DNA of 24,541 nucleotides from CAZKCI01 sp964551475 (GTDB lineage: Bacteria > Auribacterota > Erginobacteria > Erginobacterales > CAZKCI01): assembly GCA_964551475.1 (NCBI GenBank), contig CAZKCI010000144.1:1-24541 (forward strand). Direction: 5' to 3'. Made by a program: the position numbers and the translations under genes. Below are positions 21,416 to 24,541 of the stretch, one piece after another. The notes beneath the pieces are model-generated. The model was not told the origin of the DNA and searched no databases. It saw nothing but the letters and a program-made list of their open reading frames with translations. The first letter of the stretch is position 1; the number at the start of each line of letters is the position of its first letter.

Positions 21416-22660
21416 GTGTCCGGCGATCTCTCCAGGGCCCATTTTTCGAAGAAATGGCTCGCCGCCCTCGCTTTTGCGGGAGCGGTGGCGGGAAGCCTCT
21501 TCCTCCTCAAGCTCATCACGCCGGAGACATTCACCGGCTACGACGGGAACTTCTACGAAGCGATGACCCGCGAGCTTTTCTCGAAGAATCCCCGCGCCGG
21601 CACCGCTCCCTACTGCTACCGTCTCTTCCCCGCCTGTCTCCTCCATTTTGTCCCCCTCGTTCCGCGAGTATCCTACTCCCTATTCAACGCTTTAGCCTAT
21701 GCGGCCGCGGCCGGCCTCTTCTTCTCGCTCTTCCGCGCGCTCGGCTACGGCCTTCGCGAATCGTCGCTCGGCGTCTTCTTCTTCCTCTTCTCCTGGATCA
21801 CCGTCCGCTTCGGATTCTTCTATCCCGCCCAGGTCGATCCGGCCTACTACCTGATCTTGGCGGCGGCTTTTTCCGCAGCCTATCAGGGCTGGAACTGGCT
21901 TTTCTTCCTCGCTCTTCTCGCCGGCGCCCTGACCCGCGAGTACTTCATCACACTCATCCCCGTCTATTACTTCGCCCGCCGCGCCGCTGCGGGTGCAGCG
22001 GTTCAACGGTGCAACGGCGCAGCGGTTAATCGCCGCGTGATCGGGCGCACTCTCTTATTCGCCGGCATACCAGTGATGATATTTGTCGCTCTCAAGATCC
22101 TCATCCGCCCCGCCAACGCCGATTTTAGTTACAGCGAACATGCCGCCGAGTTCGCGCGTCTCTTTGTTGCGACCGGCCGGAGGATCGTCCATTCCTACTT
22201 CAATGTCTACGGCGTCCTCCTCTTCATCATCCTTCTCCGTCTGCCCGGCTCTTTCCGTTTTCTCTTTCGCCGCCCCGGCCTTTTTTTCTATCTCGTTATT
22301 TCCACCGCCCTGCTGGTGATCGGAGGCGCCGACCGCTGCCGGATCAACGCGGTCGCCTTCCCGGTCTTCCTGATCCTGGGACTGGAGGCGATGAAAGCGC
22401 GGCCGGAGGTCTATGCCCGGACACCGATGGTCGCTTTTCTCGTCGGTGCGCACCTTTTCCTGAACCGTGTCCTGAGCCCGATGACCGCGGAGAACTATCG
22501 GAGAATCTGGTGGAGCGAGGTGAGTTTTTGCCCGGAGGAGGTCTTCCGGTCGAGCTCCCGGACCTATCTGCTCGTCTTCATCGCCTTTGTTCTGCTCTAT
22601 GCGGGTTTCCGGTTTCGCGCGCGTATGGCGAAACGAGGGAGCATAGAGCAGAGAGCATAG
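21416..22660 (+). CDS. Polytopic membrane protein, GT-C glycosyltransferase-like
   Basis: A 414-residue inner-membrane protein with about ten hydrophobic segments. Early motifs TGYDGNFYEAMTRELF and YCYRLFPACLL resemble the first loop of GT-C fold lipid-linked sugar transferases, where an acidic residue and a YR pair sit near the active site; the family call is moderate. The start is GTG 21416 with no Shine-Dalgarno site but an AT-rich TTATTATAAC just upstream, so a leaderless transcript is possible. Two tandem arrays invade the gene: an octamer array in a cytoplasmic-looking loop (21994-22025) and a heptamer array that encodes the last residues SIEQRA and the stop codon. Confidence 0.7.
   Translation: MSGDLSRAHFSKKWLAALAFAGAVAGSLFLLKLITPETFTGYDGNFYEAMTRELFSKNPRAGTAPYCYRLFPACLLHFVPLVPRVSYSLFNALAYAAAAGLFFSLFRALGYGLRESSLGVFFFLFSWITVRFGFFYPAQVDPAYYLILAAAFSAAYQGWNWLFFLALLAGALTREYFITLIPVYYFARRAAAGAAVQRCNGAAVNRRVIGRTLLFAGIPVMIFVALKILIRPANADFSYSEHAAEFARLFVATGRRIVHSYFNVYGVLLFIILLRLPGSFRFLFRRPGLFFYLVISTALLVIGGADRCRINAVAFPVFLILGLEAMKARPEVYARTPMVAFLVGAHLFLNRVLSPMTAENYRRIWWSEVSFCPEEVFRSSSRTYLLVFIAFVLLYAGFRFRARMAKRGSIEQRA
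21994..22025. repeat. Octamer array inside the GT-C-like coding sequence
   Basis: Units TGCAGCGG, TTCAACGG, TGCAACGG and CGCAGCGG, an exact 8-bp period, encode part of the Ala/Gly/Asn-rich loop AAAGAAVQRCNGAAVNRR between two hydrophobic segments. The reading frame stays open through it. Confidence 0.8.
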
Positions 22661-22719
22661 AGCCGTTCGTCGGTCGGCCGGCTAGCTCTATGCTCCATGT
22701 CCTACGCTCTATGCTATAC
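22641..22719. repeat. Heptamer arrays in inverted pair (GCATAGA/GCTCTAT)
   Basis: The left half has GCATAGA, GCAGAGA and GCATAGA (22641-22661). The right half has GCTCTAT, GCTCCAT, GTCCTAC, GCTCTAT and GCTATAC (22685-22719), the same unit family on the opposite strand. The left half carries the stop codon of the GT-C-like gene. The right half ends in TATACT (22715-22720), which could serve as the -10 of the next gene. Confidence 0.85.
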
Positions 22720-22729
22720 TTTTTCCGCC

Positions 22730-23050
22730 ATGCGGACATGCTTGTCAGCCATTCTGGTGGTCAGCCTGCTCGCCGGTTGCGTCGCCGCCGGGAAGAAGCC
22801 CGCCGCGACCCCGGCGGGGAAAGCCGCCCTGGACGCCCTGCGCGAGGGGATGAACCGGGAGGCGGTGATCGCGCGCCTGGGAATACCCACCGCCGTCGCC
22901 CAGATCTCGACCGGCCGGCCGGGCGAGTTCTACGAATCGCTCACCTACGTGAACACCGTTGTCGAGCGCGCGGTGGTGGAGATTCTTTTCGCCCCTCTCC
23001 TCGATCAGATCCGGATCGACACGAAGGTGTACCGGGATTTCGGCGATTGA
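22730..23050 (+). CDS. Small lipoprotein, BamE/SmpA-like
   Basis: A 106-residue protein with a lipoprotein signal peptide; the lipobox is LAGC with Cys17. The mature part has LREGMNREAVIARLGIPTAV, the helix-turn pattern typical of SmpA/OmlA and BamE-like lipoproteins, then FYESLTYVN and a strand-rich end. ATG 22730 is chosen because the signal peptide begins there; the longer frame from 22697 comes from array DNA. Only nine bases separate a TATACT -10-like site from the start codon, so the transcript may be leaderless. Role in outer-membrane assembly is possible but unproven. Confidence 0.8.
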   Translation: MRTCLSAILVVSLLAGCVAAGKKPAATPAGKAALDALREGMNREAVIARLGIPTAVAQISTGRPGEFYESLTYVNTVVERAVVEILFAPLLDQIRIDTKVYRDFGD

Positions 23051-23114
23051 TCCCCGCCCCCTCAGAAGCCGTCGCCAGCGCGAGCCGCGCGGAAGCGCGC
23101 GCGAGCGCTTTGAA

Positions 23115-23131
23115 AATTTCCGAAGGAAATT
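23115..23131 (+). promoter_or_regulatory. Weak hairpin over the nrnA ribosome site
   Basis: AATTTCC-GAA-GGAAATT forms a 7-bp stem that includes the GAAGGAA ribosome site for ATG 23136. It could reduce nrnA translation, but the stem is short and AT-rich. Confidence 0.35.
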
Positions 23132-23135
23132 ATTT

Positions 23136-24167
23136 ATGAGCGAGATCATCCAGGCCATCCGCGCCGCCGAGAGGGTGGTCGTCGCCTCCCATAGCAACCC
23201 GGACGGCGACGCCGTCGGGGCGATCCTCGCCTTTCGCCGCGCCATGATCCGCCTGGGGAAGAAGTGCCGGGCGGTCAACTCCACGCCCGTTCCCCGCGGG
23301 CTGGCCTTCCTGCTCGAAGACGAGAGCGAGGTCCTGACGTATCTCCCCGGCCGGGACGACGGCATCCTCGAAGAGGCCGATCTTTTCGTGCTCCTGGACT
23401 GCGCCGCCCTGGAGCGGGCCGGTCCGGTCGGGAAGAAGATGCGAGCCCTGCGCAAGTTGATGGTGGTGATCGACCACCATTCGACCAACACCGGCTTTGG
23501 CACGATCAACTCCATCCACGACCACGCCTCCTCGGCCTGCGAGCTGGTCATGGATCTTCTGGAGCGGCTCAAGCTCCCGCTCACCCGCGCTCTCGCCCTT
23601 CCCCTCTACGTCGGGATCGTCACCGACACCGGGGATTTCAACTATCCCTCCACCACCCGCTGCACCCACGAGAAAGCGGGGAAACTGCTCGACCTGGGGA
23701 TCAACCCCTACGAGATCCATCGCCAGCTCGCCCTCAATCGGACGATCGAGTTCATCCGGCTCACGGGGCTGGCCATCTTCAACACCCAGATCGGCTACGG
23801 GGGATCGGTCGCCTACTCCGTCGTGCATCACGATGTCTATCGCAAGTTCACTCCCGGCGTGGACGAGCTGGCGATGCTTCCGCCCTACCTCCTCTCCATC
23901 GACGGAGTGGAGGTCGGCGCCCTCTTCCTGGAGTACGAGCCGAACCGGATCCTGGTCGAGCTTCGCTCCCAGGGCCTGGTCAACGCCGCGACGGTGGCCA
24001 GGAAGTTCGGCGGCGGGGGGCACACCGGGGCGGCGGGTATGCGGATGGAGGGGGAGATGGCCGACGCGGTCTTCCGCGTGCTCACGCAGGTCCGGAAGGG
24101 GCTGATCTCCGCCGAGCGCAAGGGCGTGACCGAGGAACTGCGGACGAAGATGTGGGTCCGGACCTAG
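23136..24167 (+). CDS. nrnA: DHH/DHHA1 phosphoesterase, NrnA-like oligoribonuclease/pAp phosphatase
   Basis: A 343-residue protein with all DHH motifs: His19, Asp23 and Asp25 (SHSNPDGDAVG), Asp88 (LLDCA), Asp113-His114-His115 (VIDHHSTN) and Asp164 (VTDTGDF). The C-terminal DHHA1 domain has GGGGHTGAAG with His296. NrnA degrades oligoribonucleotides of a few residues and dephosphorylates pAp, and some relatives hydrolyse c-di-AMP or pApA. The length fits stand-alone NrnA rather than membrane-bound GdpP. ATG 23136 is supported by a GAAGGAA site and the family start. It follows the lipoprotein gene by 85 bp on the same strand, and a long palindromic terminator follows its stop. Confidence 0.92.
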   Translation: MSEIIQAIRAAERVVVASHSNPDGDAVGAILAFRRAMIRLGKKCRAVNSTPVPRGLAFLLEDESEVLTYLPGRDDGILEEADLFVLLDCAALERAGPVGKKMRALRKLMVVIDHHSTNTGFGTINSIHDHASSACELVMDLLERLKLPLTRALALPLYVGIVTDTGDFNYPSTTRCTHEKAGKLLDLGINPYEIHRQLALNRTIEFIRLTGLAIFNTQIGYGGSVAYSVVHHDVYRKFTPGVDELAMLPPYLLSIDGVEVGALFLEYEPNRILVELRSQGLVNAATVARKFGGGGHTGAAGMRMEGEMADAVFRVLTQVRKGLISAERKGVTEELRTKMWVRT

Positions 24168-24178
24168 CCCGTCTAATG

Positions 24179-24240
24179 AAGCCGCGGATTTCGCGCCTGC
24201 CTGCCGGCAGGCAGGCGCGAAATCCGCGGCTTTCTTTTTC
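24179..24240 (+). terminator. 54-bp perfect palindrome with T-rich tail (terminator with nested palindrome)
   Basis: Arms 24179-24205 and 24206-24232 are exact complements with no loop, followed by TCTTTTTC. The outer part reads AAGCCGCGGATTTCGCG. The centre is CTGCCTGCCGGCAGGCAG, itself a palindrome and one I associate with dispersed repeats in candidate-phylum genomes. Terminator function after nrnA is likely. Confidence 0.8.
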
Positions 24241-24391
24241 CCGCCGGGCGGTTCCTGCCCCGTCTTCAGCCTTCCGCAGCCAATCGGTGGTCCTCAATTT
24301 TTCCCATATTTTTCACATTTTATTCTTGACTATATAACCTCCTTGCTATAGAAAGGCAAAAAACAGGAAAATTTGGGTTAAAATAAAGAAA
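24233..24391. other. AT-rich leader region before the lexA-like gene
   Basis: After the terminator the sequence turns markedly AT-rich (24290-24391) in an otherwise GC-rich window. It holds the candidate promoter at 24326-24352. No clear ribosome site lies close to ATG 24392; AGGAAA at 24365 is 22 bases away. Nothing else was recognised. Confidence 0.5.
24326..24352 (+). promoter_or_regulatory. Candidate promoter for the lexA-like gene
   Basis: TTGACT (24326-24331) and, 15 bp on, TATAGA (24347-24352) preceded by TGC, an extended -10. A partial dyad CTATA-N12-TATAG (24330-24351) overlaps the spacer and -10 and could be an operator. It does not match the GAAC-N4-GTTC or CTGT-N8-ACAG SOS boxes. 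Confidence 0.5.
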
Positions 24392-24541
24392 ATGCCTCCT
24401 CAGATCAGACTTCCCCTGACCAAGCTGCAAGCCCGGGTGCTCTCATTCGCCCATGAGTTCATTCTGACCAAGCTCTATCCCCCGACGGTGATCGAGATCC
24501 AGAAGGGGCTCGATGTATCCAACCCCGGCACCGTCCACAAA
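24392..24541 (+). CDS. lexA: LexA-like repressor, N-terminal winged-helix domain, 3' partial
   Basis: The first 50 codons are in the window and the frame is open to the end. The translation begins MPPQIRLPLTKLQARVLSF and continues with an AHEFILTKLYPPTVIEIQ-type helix and then LDVSNPGTVHK. This matches the LexA DNA-binding domain pattern LTxxQxxVLxF, YPPTxxEI and S-PGTVHK, where the last segment is the start of the recognition helix. The peptidase domain, with its cleavage site and Ser-Lys dyad, would lie downstream, so self-cleavage cannot be confirmed. LexA represses DNA-damage response genes. The promoter region upstream is AT-rich with a partial dyad. Confidence 0.75.
   Translation, partial: MPPQIRLPLTKLQARVLSFAHEFILTKLYPPTVIEIQKGLDVSNPGTVHK

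Noticed and set aside
4124..22719. The short arrays as CRISPR repeats.
   Set aside because: Units are 7-9 bp with no spacers, and no cas gene is present.
16165..23050. The two small lipoproteins as BamE itself.
   Set aside because: The similarity is only in general pattern, no other Bam component is nearby, and small BamE-fold lipoproteins are common with other roles.

Overview
The window reads as a GC-rich chromosome of an anaerobic or facultatively anaerobic bacterium with an outer membrane. Evidence for this is the oxygen-sensitive class III ribonucleotide reductase with its radical-SAM activase, four secreted beta-barrel-like proteins ending in phenylalanine, and two lipobox lipoproteins. 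The proline/threonine linker in the first protein and the dense intergenic palindromes resemble genomes of uncultivated candidate phyla (Omnitrophota- or Aureabacteria-like). That placement is a guess from style, not a phylogenetic result. No rRNA, tRNA, CRISPR array, insertion sequence or phage gene was recognised.

Layout. Positions 1-2930 hold the 3' part of a large modular exported amidohydrolase. Positions 3140-10707 form a co-directional deoxynucleotide block: an HD-domain phosphohydrolase, a thioredoxin-like protein, nrdG, nrdD, thyX and pyrG. Positions 10792-14341 run on the minus strand: dpaL, an mdcA with no other mdc subunits in view, and a small two-helix membrane protein. Positions 14643-17170 hold an arrestin/Spo0M-like protein, an exported protein with seven exact 20-residue repeats, a small lipoprotein and a lysine/alanine-rich histone-H1-like protein. 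Positions 17355-20635 are an envelope cluster of four outer-membrane barrel candidates, two of them tandem paralogues. Positions 20743-24167 hold a NUDIX hydrolase, a polytopic GT-C-like membrane protein, a BamE-like lipoprotein and nrnA. The window ends inside a lexA-like gene.

The nucleotide block fits one job, supply and balance of DNA precursors. NrdG activates NrdD, which reduces ribonucleotides. The thioredoxin-like protein is a plausible electron donor. ThyX makes dTMP, PyrG makes CTP, and the HD protein could hydrolyse nucleotides. An unusually structured leader precedes the thioredoxin-nrdG-nrdD unit.

The most unusual feature is the intergenic DNA. At least ten short tandem arrays with periods of 7, 8 or 9 bp and several unrelated unit sequences sit at gene borders. 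Some form inverted pairs, two supply the stop codon of the preceding gene, and one lies inside a coding sequence. They are interleaved with a REP-like family that carries other elements nested inside it, and with two near-perfect palindromes sharing a GGGACGGTG core. The closest known parallel I can name is the heptanucleotide STRR family of cyanobacteria.
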